Below are positions 1 through 25,360 of a stretch of 64,000 nucleotides of DNA, piece after piece. Origin of the DNA: Branchiostoma belcheri (taxonomy: Eukaryota; Chordata; Leptocardii; Amphioxiformes; Branchiostomatidae); NCBI RefSeq assembly GCF_001625305.1, contig NW_017804220.1:194471-258470 (forward strand), read 5' to 3'. The notes beneath the pieces were generated by a model that ran no database searches, had not been told where the DNA came from, and worked only from the letters and a program-made list of their open reading frames with translations. The position numbers and the translations under genes were made by a program. Positions within the stretch are counted from its first letter, which is position 1, and every line of letters begins with the position of its first letter.

Positions 1-100
1 CTAATTTTGGGTGCACCAAGGTGCACATGCCCCCAGTATTTCGAGCCCTGCATGGATATTGAAAGCCAGATTTACTGTGTGTGCATTGTTTGAGGGTTAA

Positions 101-14162
<14,062 letters not shown>

Positions 14163-15310
14163 TCGTATACGAGGCAGTGCTGTAATGTGCAGATCGAAAC
14201 TCTTGTGGTTTAATTTTCGCAGTTTTTGCGTTGATCTCACACTAGAAAATCAAAACATGGCAAATTTGTTTTTGGAAGTTTAATGTACTACAGAGTTGTC
14301 TCAAATATGAACTTTAAACACCAAGAATACATGTACCTTATTTTCCCTCCTACCATGAATCAAAAGTTCAAAACACCACAATGATTTTTCATTTCTGCAT
14401 ATACAGCACACAAATTACATTGCACAACTTCGGAACATATCTCCGTCCACAGTGATGGAAGAGATTGATACACACTCAGAAATGTACGGTTAGCAAAAAG
14501 CAATGAGAGCAAATCAGATGTTTCTGTCCATATGTAGTTATGATATTTTGTTATGTAGAAAGTGTTCCTCAACATGGGACAGTACATTCTGTGTGCAGTG
14601 TTGGAAGAAAGTGATTACTAGACACATATGAATCATAAGCATACAGTTCGCCCATACATTGTGCCCCTGTATATACTTTGTGTAGTTTTGGGAGATTTGG
14701 ACATTCAGTTACAGAGTAGATGACTCTGAGAGCAAACATCACTGATGTATTTTCTGTCCTAAAAATTCATGAGATTGACCTGTTGACATGTATCTCAGAA
14801 ACAAAACAAATTCATGTTTGACCACTTAATGTACTCGTTTAGAATTTCAAGTGAGTTAAGTCGCATTCTGTGGCAGCAAAGTAAGACCATCAGACACGAG
14901 ATTTGCCTGTCTGTGATTACAAGTGATATTTAGATTAATCACTGTTATTGCATAGAAGCTAAGAGATTTGCTCCAAATGTGTCCATTTGTAACTTTGATG
15001 TATTGATGTATACATGTTTAAGGAGTTGAGATTTTGTACAGAAAAATATTGCCTAATTTGACCTTACTACATGGCTGTTACTACTATTCTGTTGTAAAAA
15101 AATGCAGAATGCCCTCATGACATTGATTAGTGTATGTACATGTAGATTGTGTTTTCCTGTGTATATTGCATTACCACCACCCAAGAAAAGTGCTTATTAT
15201 GTGCAGTTTGATTCATGACTACTTGAGAGGCAATTTTATGAAGATGTATTTTTGTATACTTTTGTATATAGGCTTGTGAAGGAATAAATTGGTTGACTTT
15301 CTTCAGCATA
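14163..15310 (+). other. WDR49: 3' UTR of the WDR49-like gene with poly(A) signal
   Basis: Non-coding, AT-rich sequence follows the stop codon. A canonical AATAAA lies at 15283-15288, with a T/GT-rich stretch just downstream (about 15310-15335), so cleavage is expected near 15300-15310. No competing AATAAA was noticed earlier in this stretch. The end point is inferred. Confidence 0.6.
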
Positions 15311-17097
15311 AAGATGTTTTGATGTTGTTTACCGCGTTTGCTTACCTACGTCAAGAAGGTTGTATTTGATCCTTGCTTGTGGGGGAATTGTTTGTTAATG
15401 AGCAAGTCTTGAGAAGTTGTGAATGGATCTTTATTATACATTTTACTGTTGTGAAGAAGGTCAGTTACAGAGCACAAAAGGTCCCCTACAGCAACAATGG
15501 AACATTCCCCCCACATCTGGGTTTTGAACTTGACCTTGGTCTGCCCAACAGTAACGTGTCTACTGAAAATCACGAACAACCGCCCATCTTTGCAAGAGTG
15601 TTGCTATTTACAAACTAACCATGGATTTGTCAGTAATTTGGTCATTAGTGAAAGACGGTACCAAACGTTTTAGAAGGTTCTACCATAATATATCATGTCA
15701 ATCAGACCCCAAATTACACCAAATGCCAGCTATTTGACTTTTAGCAACCAATCAGCACCAAGGACATCACCACCTAGTCTTCTCATTTAATTCATTTCAT
15801 TTCAGACACTATGATGTACCCCGGTAATACCATCATAGCCCGAATATAAATGGAGATCCCTTTTCAATAAAGGTGTGAAATGTTAGGATCTAATGAAGAG
15901 GTACAATTTCAAAAGTACAACATATATATAAGGCGAAGTGCTGTATAAGTTTAGCTTACGAAGTTACTGGCATGGTATCCAGTCTATCGCGGATGGCGCG
16001 GGCACTCCTCGGGCGGTAGAAGCTTTTCGCCGCCGGCTTCAACCAGGCTATCAGTTGGTGTAGGCACCTATTGTCTGTTTTGCGCGGTGGGAATTCTACC
16101 GCAACCGCACAAAATTCTTACCGAGACATAGTTAAGCCAGGGTGTGGATAACTACTAGCCTAGAGGGACCCTGAAGCCTCGAAGATAGCCCGTCCTATGC
16201 ACGATAGGACTAAGGATACCAGATTGCGAAGACGTTACGAGGGTGAAGTGCGGTGCATGGATCAAAAGCGGCCCCTAGCAGTCCAGTGCAGGACTACAGC
16301 AATACGTTGGTTCATTTGCTCCTATTACTGCAGTGATGTTTTATCGCCGTTGTGGGACGCTTTTGATCCATTGCTATTTTAATGTGCCAGAAGCAGATTT
16401 TCTTTCTGAATATGAATAGAAAGGTAAGTGATACGTTAGTCAATTGATTATTCCTTAAGCCTCATTGCTCCCATCATTGCAGTGATGTTTTGTTGCCGTT
16501 GTAGGGCGCTTTCGATTCATGGCGATTTTAACGTGCCAGAACAAGCTAAGGTTTCTTTGTGGATAGAAAGGTATTTAATTGATATTAGGTGGGCGTTTGA
16601 TTCTCGCCTTCTGAAAGAAATTAAATGGAGGGGAGCTACACTGAGGGGAGAAAATTACACAATACCGTAGTTGATCGATCCAAATTTTAAACGTTTTTCA
16701 AACATTCAACGTTTACATTATAAGGCATGCTGTATTAAGGATATCACCGAGAAGCACTTGAGACGATATCTTGTTTAAAGCATAACAGAAAATATGCAAT
16801 TAAGGACCATGTAAAGTAAACCTGTTATAAGCAACTGTAAGGCTGTCATCTATTTAAGTAAAAGATTAAAGGAATATATTTTTGAGATTGAATCATATTA
16901 AAGAACAATATTTGTAAGACAAGCAATTATATAATGTTCATAACATTGTTCGTCTATTACTTCATAAAGCTAAGAACAACGAAACGCAAATTACGATTAT
17001 TCATTAACATATGGTCAGATCACACCGGTGTCTAATCTAATTTACTTAATTGAGGATATGCAAATTATGGTGATTCCTTATTAGGTGGTAAGACCAC

Positions 17098-18040
17098 GCT
17101 GCAGCAAGATGGCGACTGTGTACATGGAAGGTAAAGAGCTCCTGTAAAATTCGTCTTTAAAGACGCGTTACGCCCGTTTTAGGTGGTGAGTCGCACTTTT
17201 AACTGTTCTTTATATAGTCGTCACTATTTAGACCGAACGTGTTGTAATAAAATGAAGCTAAAACACAGAATGGCGTGAATTATATGTGGCGACGGTTCCC
17301 TTGGTTTATACCTGCACTTATTGAAATGGCCGTTGAGGGGCGCTTTTTAGACCCGCTGTTTTCCAAGCCTTTTAATACAATGTACTTTACTGTTTTATTT
17401 CAGTAGGGCGTATATGTATGCCATCTTTTCCCATAATGTTCTATCAATATGAGCTGTGCTTGAATGCTGTTTAACTGATGTTTGAATGAAATGCATAATA
17501 TAAATTCATGTGTTGTTGGACATAGGTATTAACGAGGACGTATAATGTCCTTGGTATTAAACTGTTCTAAAATGAGGTACATGTATTTCATGTCTGATTC
17601 AATTTGCCATTGGCTATGATAGTATGGTGTTTCTTTGATATTCTGTCAAAATGTGTGTTAAGTTAAGCTTGTCATATTGATTGTTTTGATGTGATATTTG
17701 ATTTGCTATGTATTTTATGTGATTTTCTATGGTCATGATAGTCTGTGTACCTTGGCTTGAATATTCTAAATTAAATTCACTCTTAAACAAAGCATAAATT
17801 CTTGCCCCAGACCCAAATCCGGTATTTAAACGACGTTTTCAAATGATGCGAGTATTACAATGTATAATGCTGTGATTTTCGTTATATTTAGTCTGTACTC
17901 TTTCTGAATGTGTCTTTCTTCTATACTCCAGGAGGATCTGTCAGCTATCCTGTGTTCCTTTCATTTTTCTTGAAGGATCTACTGTTTCTGGAGGACCTGT
18001 AACCTGTACCTACAAGAGAAGAGAACATCAGACTGACTGT
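17098..18040 (+). other. Possible small two-exon transcript (weak)
   Basis: gcagcaagatggcgactgtg at about 17101-17120 combines a good start-codon context with a YY1-like AAGATGGCG motif and is followed by a donor (gaag then gtaaag). A plausible second exon spans about 17932-18038, with acceptor ctccag and donor gtgagt. Translation is very short and unlike any protein I know. It could be a non-coding RNA, an untranslated first exon or chance. Confidence 0.2.
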
Positions 18041-19439
18041 GAGTTGGCTTTTATTTATAAACTCTTTCAGAAATGGGGTCTGCATGCCGCAATGCGTAAT
18101 AAGCCATTATAAGTTTGCATAATTGTAAGCCCGCCGGGTTAATCTATTCACCGTTAAACTACCATCTGAGTGTGTAATAAAACACGGTGTCCAGCCAGTA
18201 CAAGTGAACTGTGATATGTGGTCTCTGCTTTGCAGTATTCTGCACCTTGCCATTTCAATTTTGCATAATTTGAAGTTGAACAACTGATTTAATATCAGAT
18301 GTAATCTACCTGAAACCAACCTGAGTAAGTGTAAATCGTGGTCGCTGCCTTACAGACTTTAGCATGCAAAGTGCGATCGGGACCTCCCATGCAGACCCTT
18401 TAAAGTGACAATGATAAATGTTGGGAAAGGGTATATTTGCGATCCTCTGAATTTTTCATTTTAAACGGGCAATAAAATTAACGCCATTGTTGAAACTCAG
18501 CTAGGCCCTCCCTGCTATTTGTTATCATCACTGAAAGAGTTCACATTGCTAATTAATATTTAGCTTAATGTTGTGACTAATCTTTTATTATGAATATGAT
18601 GGAGAACACAATACATTTTCCTACTTAGGAGAGCATTTCTAATAATTGCCTGTTGTTTCATTCTGTATAGCAATGGGAATTATATTTTCAACAGCATTTG
18701 TGATCAAACTGTTTTCCCTGATATCCTCTTCATCATGAGCCACATCCATCCTAACCCACCACTTCAGAATCTATTATTATAATAATTAAAATGGGAAGAA
18801 AAGAATGATGGTGATACGAAACAATCAATAAAGCAACAGTTACTGTAATGTTTTAGCAAGGCATTAATAAAAGCATTCAAAATGGAAAAACTGAAATTTC
18901 ATTATGATCATGAATTCTAGCTGCATTTATCAATGCACGTCATGATTTTGCATTTGTTGGTATCTTGACAAAATTGTTTTCTGATTTAAAAAAATGTAGA
19001 GTAACAGTAACTATGATTTTTTCAATTGGAACATATGACAGTATAAAATGTGAACTTAAGTTTCAAGGCAAGTCCAGATTATAAAATGTTCAACGACAAA
19101 ACTGTATTATGATTTGCCCTTTTTAAAGTCCTTTCTGAAAAAGAAAGAAATGACAATATACATTTAAAAAAACACTCAGTCAAATATGGTTAGAAAATTG
19201 GGTGAAACGTTGAAAGAGACATTTTTGTTAAGATGATTACAAATAAGAACTTTATTATTTGATGAATCATGATATCCACTTCTAGCCTGGAGTGCTCTAA
19301 ATCTCTAAAACATGTATGCTCCAAATATGTGCTTTACTATATTTTTCAACTGCAACGTGCTTGCAATTATGAATTTTTGAAAAGCACATGAAAAGCACAG
19401 TCGCAAATCTAATAGACTTTTATTTANTGACACCTCTAT

Positions 19440-19957
19440 ACCGACGCCAAAACAAAGTTCATTGCCGACATGGATCGCTGCTTCAACGCCTGACACCGTT
19501 CCAGCAACCCCGTGTCCGCTCGTAAAACGCTTGCAACCGCTCCAGCGAAGTTTGTGCAACGTTTGTGCAACGTTTAATCGCCGCCCGGGCAACGCTGGCG
19601 AAGCAGCGGTGGTCAAGCGTTCAAGATTCCTGCGTTGGCCTAGCGGACCCAAGCGTCCACGAACTTGCGTCTAGCGATGCCAAACTTTGACTGGGCGTTG
19701 GTGGAGCGGGGGTGAACTTTGCCGGAGCGGAAAATTTCCCCCTCCTCACCGCTCGCAATATTTTGTGCAGCTCAAAACTTTCGGAGCGGTAGGAGGGCCC
19801 CTCCAGAAACGTCAGCGGTGGCCGGGCGTACACGGCGTTGCTTTAACGCGGGCCAACTTCTGTTTAGCGGTGGTGAGCGGTTTCGAGCGGTGATGAATTT
19901 TATTCACCGTTCAAGGAACGCTCCAGCAAAGTTCGGCCAGTGTGACCGGGCCTTAAT
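19440..19957. mobile_element. GC-rich insertion with a GGCCCGGTCACACT-type right terminus
   Basis: A sharply GC-richer block with many short gagcgg/ccgctc and cgctcc words ends in agtgtgaccgggccttaa, the inverse of a terminus common in metazoan MITEs. The matching left terminus is not clear: the sequence around 19430 has only tgacacc near an N. Probably a decayed DNA element. Confidence 0.5.
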
Positions 19958-20046
19958 ATCTAAAATTCTGTACGAGTGTCTCTGGTTGTCAAATAACAAG
20001 CAGGATTATTCATATATGGGAAAGTACTTTGGTCACATAATGATTA

Positions 20047-21684
20047 TATTTCAGTCCATACCATGGTATGGATGAAATATATTGTGTTCTCTCATGTTTC
20101 TTCTCCTTCTTCTCCTTCTTCTCCTCCTTCTCCTGCCAAACAGTCAAAGGGATTCAACTCCGCCATCATTCAGCCAAATGACTTGAAATTTGGCATGGAG
20201 GTAGAGTGGGCCAATACCCCCAGGCGTTTTTTTTCATTTTTTTGATACATGCCTTTGAAAATTTTTTATGAAGGTTTTTTTGGGGCATTTTTCGCCAAAA
20301 AATGGAATTTTGGATCCTGAGCCCTGGTTTTACAACCAAATGATCTGAAATTCGGTATAAGGGTACCTTGAACATGTGTCTACAGAATAGCAGTCACATA
20401 TTTGGCATATACCACTTCCATATGACTCATTTGGGGGACTTTAATGGCTATTTTCAACAAAAAAGGGCCAAAAGTGCTGTACCCGTTCCATGTTCTATCT
20501 AAAGAATGGCCCCTTCCATCCATGGAACACGTGTTCCATTGCGGGTTACCTGAGGTCACATTGCACGTGAGTCGTGCGTTATGACCCACACATTCAATTT
20601 TATGTGCCTAAGACCTTCAAAATGTATCAAATCTCATCATTGATAGTATTTGCATACCTGTAATAAGATTAGTAAAGCTTTCATGCTTGTTCTTGCATCT
20701 TTTTTCTCAATTACATAGCTACTATATAATTCATTATATTTCAGTCCATACCATGGTATGGATGAAATATATTGTGTTCCCTCATGTTTCTCCTTCTCCT
20801 TCTCCTTCTCCTCCTCCTTCTCCTTCTCCTCCTGCCAAACAGTCAAAGGGATTCAACTCCGCCATCATTCAGCCAAATGACCTGAAATTTGGCATGGAGG
20901 TAGAGTGGGCAAATACCCCCAGACGTTTTTTTCATTTTTTTTAAAACATGCCTTTGAAAAATTTTTATGAAGGTTTTTTGGGGCATTTTTCGACAAAAAA
21001 TGGATTTTTGGATCCTGAGCCCTGGTATTACAACCAAATGATATGACATTCGGTATAATGGTACCTTGAACATGTGTCTACAGAATAGCAGTCATGTATT
21101 TGGCATACACCACTTCCAAATGACTCATTTGGGGGACTTTAATGGCTATTTTAAGCAAAAAAAAGGGCCAAAAGTGCTGTACCCGTTCCATGTTCTATCT
21201 AAAGAATGGCCGGTTCCATCCATGGAACATGTGTTCTATTGTGGGTTACCTGAGGTCACATTGCACCTAAGTGGTGCGTAATGACCCACACATTCAATTT
21301 TATGTGCCTAAGACCTTCAAAATGTATCAAATCTCATCATTGTTAGTTTTTGCATACCTGTTATAAGATTAGTAACGCTTTCGAGATTCAAAGTACTTGT
21401 TGTTGCATCTTTGTTCTCATGTAGCTACTATTTAATTCATTTATTTGAGAACCTTTGCCAGTTTTGCACTGGGGTAAGTTTGGAATAGTCCACTTTTGCG
21501 TGGGAGGGAGATGGACTGAAATATGCTGTATTTGCTCCCAAGCAAATGTCGGCCTTTCTAGTTTATTTGAGAATCTTTGCCAGTTCTACACTGGGGTAAG
21601 TTTGGAATAGTCCACTTTCGCGTGGGAGGGAGATGGACTGAAATATGCTGTATTTGCTCCCAAGCAAATGTCGGCCTCTCTAGT
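20047..21684 (+). mobile_element. Helentron/HINE-like element, tandemly multiplied 5' and 3' parts
   Basis: A 5' tatttcagtccat (20047-20059, again 20737-20749) is matched by perfect inverse atggactgaaata at 21511-21523 and 21633-21645. These are subterminal inverted repeats of the kind seen in Helentron-associated elements. Each 3' part continues with an atttgct/agcaaat hairpin (21530-21547, 21652-21669) and ends CTAGT (21558-21562, 21680-21684). The internal body (20050-20740) is repeated directly with a 690-bp period, and the 3' block with a 122-bp period. A pyrimidine tract (ttctccttctcc) follows each 5' repeat. No Rep/helicase ORF, so non-autonomous. Confidence 0.75.
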
Positions 21685-22536
21685 TTATATATATGTCCTA
21701 TTTCTGTACAGAAAATGGAAAAGGCAATGTTGTGCTTTCTTTCTGTAGAGTGAAATGTACTACAGCAGGTATAAAGCTGTATGTGATGTTTGAAATGGTC
21801 CTCAAGAATCAGCAAAACAAAAAAGTCTACTCAGTCTAATTATTACTCAAGTTGCATGTAGTCAAGTCCCAGATACAAATGTAGTAATTCAAGGTTAAGC
21901 AGGGGGTTAAAAATCAATTATTATCTTGAACTTGGTATAACTAAACTGTATAGATAGATTTAAACAGTAGAGATTGATAAAAGTCCAGTGTCCAGCAGGT
22001 ATGGCCTTGACAGTGGGGCAGGATTTCTTTCAAGGTTCCGATGGTCTCTGCAAAAGATATTAATATTAATACGAGGATTATATTACATACTCTCAATGGA
22101 CCTATTTCATTATTACGTCACAGTTTGTTTACTGCATTGTATGCCGGTCAATGAACATTATATTGTACAGGGGTGCGTAGCACGGTGTGTGTTTGTGTAG
22201 CGTTAATGGGCGGGGTCCTAATTCCGACCTAATTTCCATGAAAATGCACATACCAATTGGTAATAGTTTATCTGACCAAAAACCCGCGCAGCAATTGCTA
22301 TAATATTGACAGATAAAGATCACAACGATTAAAGCTGCACAGCTATTTCACTTCAGTGTTATAAGTGCCTAGCACCGAAGCGTAATCATGGTTCACAAAC
22401 TTACGGCCCTTACAGAAGTTCAGGCAGATATAAGTTTTTAGTGTTAAGTGTGAAAATTTGGGCAGGTACTATTAAATGTAGTTTGAAGGAACTTTCGAGC
22501 GAATAATGGGTGTTACTCTTAAGTTTTGTTTTGCTC
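21685..22536. other. Intergenic, nothing recognised
   Basis: AT-rich spacer between the HINE-like element and the palindromic element. Only short ORFs without recognisable domains are seen. Confidence 0.4.
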
Positions 22537-23205
22537 AATTTTCCCGCCAAAAAAGTTGGGACCCTCACCTTGTTAATTAATTGGATTAAAGTTTTCCCAC
22601 CAAAAAACTTAGTATATGGAGCACTCTAACCTTGAACTTGTGCCCCCTCCCCACACTTAACTTCTTCCACAACTCGCACAGTATGTCAGTTACCTGTTCC
22701 AACACTAAATTGGACATGTAACTTTTCCAAACACGTAGTCACCACACTCTGCTACCCAAACACTAGTACTGACAGTTGATCGAGCGCAGTTTTTCCACCA
22801 CAACGACTAAGAATATATCCCTCGCTCTTCTCTGGTGTGTCAATGCCACTGGTATACTGATGTTTCGAAGCATCAATGTCTCGTGAAAAGACATCCCCAG
22901 GGAGTACACTTAGTGCATTGACTAACCAGGAGAGCGAGAGATTATTTCTAAGTCGTCGTGGTGGAAAAACTGCGCTCGATCAACTGAGTGTTTGGGTAGC
23001 AGAGTGTGGTGACTACATGTCAAATTAGTGTTGGAACAGGTAACTGACATATTGTGCGAGTTGTGGAAGGAGTTAAGTGTGGGGAGGGGGGCGGCACAAG
23101 TTCAAGGTTAGAGTGCTCCATATACAAGTTTTTTGGCGGGAAAACTTTAATCTAATTAATTAACCAGGTGAGGGTGCCAAGTAGTTTTTTTTGGCGGGAA
23201 ATTTG
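22537..23205. mobile_element. Long palindromic (fold-back) element with E2F-like motifs
   Basis: The left arm (about 22537-22835) and right arm (about 22925-23205) are inverted complements. For example, ggagcactctaaccttgaac pairs with gttcaaggttagagtgctcc, and gatcgagcgcagtttttcca with tggaaaaactgcgctcgatc. The central spacer is about 90 bp. The arms contain ttttcccgcc / ggcgggaaaa words. No ORF of note, so probably a non-autonomous long-TIR DNA element. Confidence 0.8.
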
Positions 23206-23794
23206 ATCAACAACGTTTTTGGCAGGAAACTTTCAATCAATTACATGTACACATGTCTAGCAAATTTTAAGTGTAAAAAAGGTTCAAGTGACAATTTTTG
23301 GGCAATTTGGCATATTTAACTACATGAAACAAAGAATTTTTCAGTGATGCTTACTTAGGTTACAATCAAAGTTGCCAGCTACGATTGAAGTTAAAGGGCT
23401 TAAAAGCTCACAAAAAAAGCATGCAGACCCTCAGAGTAGAGTGAACTGGGCAAAATGAAGAAACGTGCGTGTGCATCTGTTAATGTATGTCAAGGGTGTT
23501 GTTTCGTGTTAATAATAAAGAAACCATACTCACACCTCCCCATCTTCTTTCACACAGCTCTGCCGGGCATAAAAGTTTGGTTCTTCCTTCCGCTCAGACC
23601 AGGCTTCGGGTCAACATCTTGAAAACGGGAGCAAACAAATTTCATTAGAAAACAGCAATTGGCCTTGCAGGAATTATGTCACAACATACATGAAGTCAGA
23701 TTATATAAACCACATAAACAACTTTAGTCCCAACATCAAAACCCCTATTTTGCTTAAATTAAATTCAATTGTCGAAGGAAAACAATATTGTTGC

Positions 23795-23935
23795 AATCCA
23801 ATCAAGGGCAATGTCAAAAAACAAAATGATGTCGGCTGTTTCAAGCACTGTAAGTTGCTTTTCATGCCGATCGAGGTACAAGTGGACACTACGACAATGA
23901 AAGTAAAGGAAGGGGACAAAACAAACAACAACAGG
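23795..23935 (+). pseudogene. Relic of an LRR-Ig receptor cytoplasmic exon
   Basis: This stretch aligns by eye with 27310-27440 of the downstream LRR-Ig gene. aagtggacactacgacaatg here matches aagtggacactacgacaacg there, followed by aaagtaaaggaaggggacaa against gagtaaagacgggggacaaa; upstream, atcaagggcaatgtcaaaaa matches atcaagagcaacgtcaagca. Read in the receptor's frame it carries a GHYDNES-like motif. The rest of a gene is not present and the frame is not open over a full exon, so it is a fragment left by duplication of this or a related receptor. Confidence 0.65.
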
Positions 23936-23939
23936 AAAT

Positions 23940-24572
23940 GTCTTTAAGCCAAAGTGCTTTAAGTGGCTTCACATCAAGGCCCGCTGTACGGTTAAGTGCC
24001 AGTCGAGGTCTGACGTCACATTAGGCTGGCTAATGGCAGAGTAGCTGCAGGGTTGCCCGTGACAACGCCAGCCGGACCCCGCCCTCCTCCTCCCGCACTG
24101 TGTCACGGTACATCCGTTCAGGAGTGACATCATCTGTGACATCAGGGGATGGTGTGCACTTCACAGGATAAACCTTCATGTTTCCAATCTGAACGTTTTT
24201 GATCAGTGGACACCGATATCTGCCTACTTTGTCTCATACCTATACCCTTTATCTATACATATATAGGACTGGTGTATCATTGATTGTATGACAGAAAACA
24301 TGCGACGTATAAGGGTAGTGGATATAGTCATAATACGTTTGACATGTAAGATGTCGAACGTCAGAACCCATGAAAACCAGATCACATTGCTTCCTACAGA
24401 CACTGAATGCACATGTGCACAGTGTAGTTGCTTTGGTAATTAGCGTAATACATGTTTAGCCATCTATGTAAGCCCATGGGAAAGAAAATGCTGTTATTTT
24501 GCAGTAAGAAACAGCGTTAACTTTGCTTACTTTATGCCTTTGATTTCTCTTTGACATGAATGTACGATTCGT

Positions 24573-24605
<33 letters not shown>

Positions 24606-25360
24606 NNNNNNNNNNNNNNNNNNNNAAACTACTACGAAATATACTCTTCTCGTGTTATTTGGTTTTTAACATAAACGCCTGGCTAGGAATTGAGAACGTA
24701 ATCAAAATATTTTTTCTTGAGAACAAAGGTTTAACTGCTCAGATGTTTGTTTGATTTGTCCGACTCCAGAGAAAAAAATTCTGTTGCAGTGATTGCTTCT
24801 TTCATCTTGATGGCACAGAGCTGTTTCCTGGTAGTAATGAATAAGATACTCTGCTCAGAAAAACAAAATGGTATTTAGGCCATCAAGTGGAATCATGAAT
24901 AAACGCAAACGTCTGAATGAACCGTCTCACTCATTTACAAGATTTCTACCTTCAATATAGGACTGGAAAATGCTGGAAGGAACACGTCAGCGGACTCAAC
25001 ATGCAACTTATTGATTTGTTGGTCACTAGCGTAGCCTCTCGGTCATTCAGTCAAAGCCACCCCCGTCCACCCTGATGTAGCGAAGACCACTATGATCATG
25101 GTAGGAACAAGGACGTCATGCATAAGATAGAAAAAAGGCAAGCCTATTTATCGCTCATTGACTCTTTAGACATTTCTTGACTACATTGCATAACGTCAGG
25201 TGACTAACTTTTCAGATGATGATGAGACTTACTTGGACCTTAGACTTAGGGGCTTGAAGCCTTCCATATTGTCCGACAGGAGGCAGTTAGATTTAGCCAA
25301 GCAGGCTCAGTAGATCTTTGTCTGAACAAGATATTGTTGACAAGGGGCACAACTCTTAAG
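23940..25360. other. Upstream region of the LRR-Ig gene, including assembly gap
   Basis: Contains a CRE-like tctgacgtcaca at about 24009-24020, a GC-rich block at 24040-24150, a (TA)n run at 24585-24605 and an N-gap at 24606-24625. No coding feature is seen. No clear TATA box was identified for the downstream gene. Confidence 0.4.

Larger units (their letters stand above)
15311..20040. other. Intergenic region, no recognised protein-coding gene
   Basis: Long AT-rich spacer. It includes a GC-richer stretch at about 15950-16330; a diverged direct repeat at about 16325-16425 and 16479-16575 (gatgtttt-t-gccgttgt and ttttaa-gtgccagaa); and a possible promoter/first exon at 17090-17131. No ORF in it shows a recognisable domain. 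A single N is at 19427. Confidence 0.5.
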
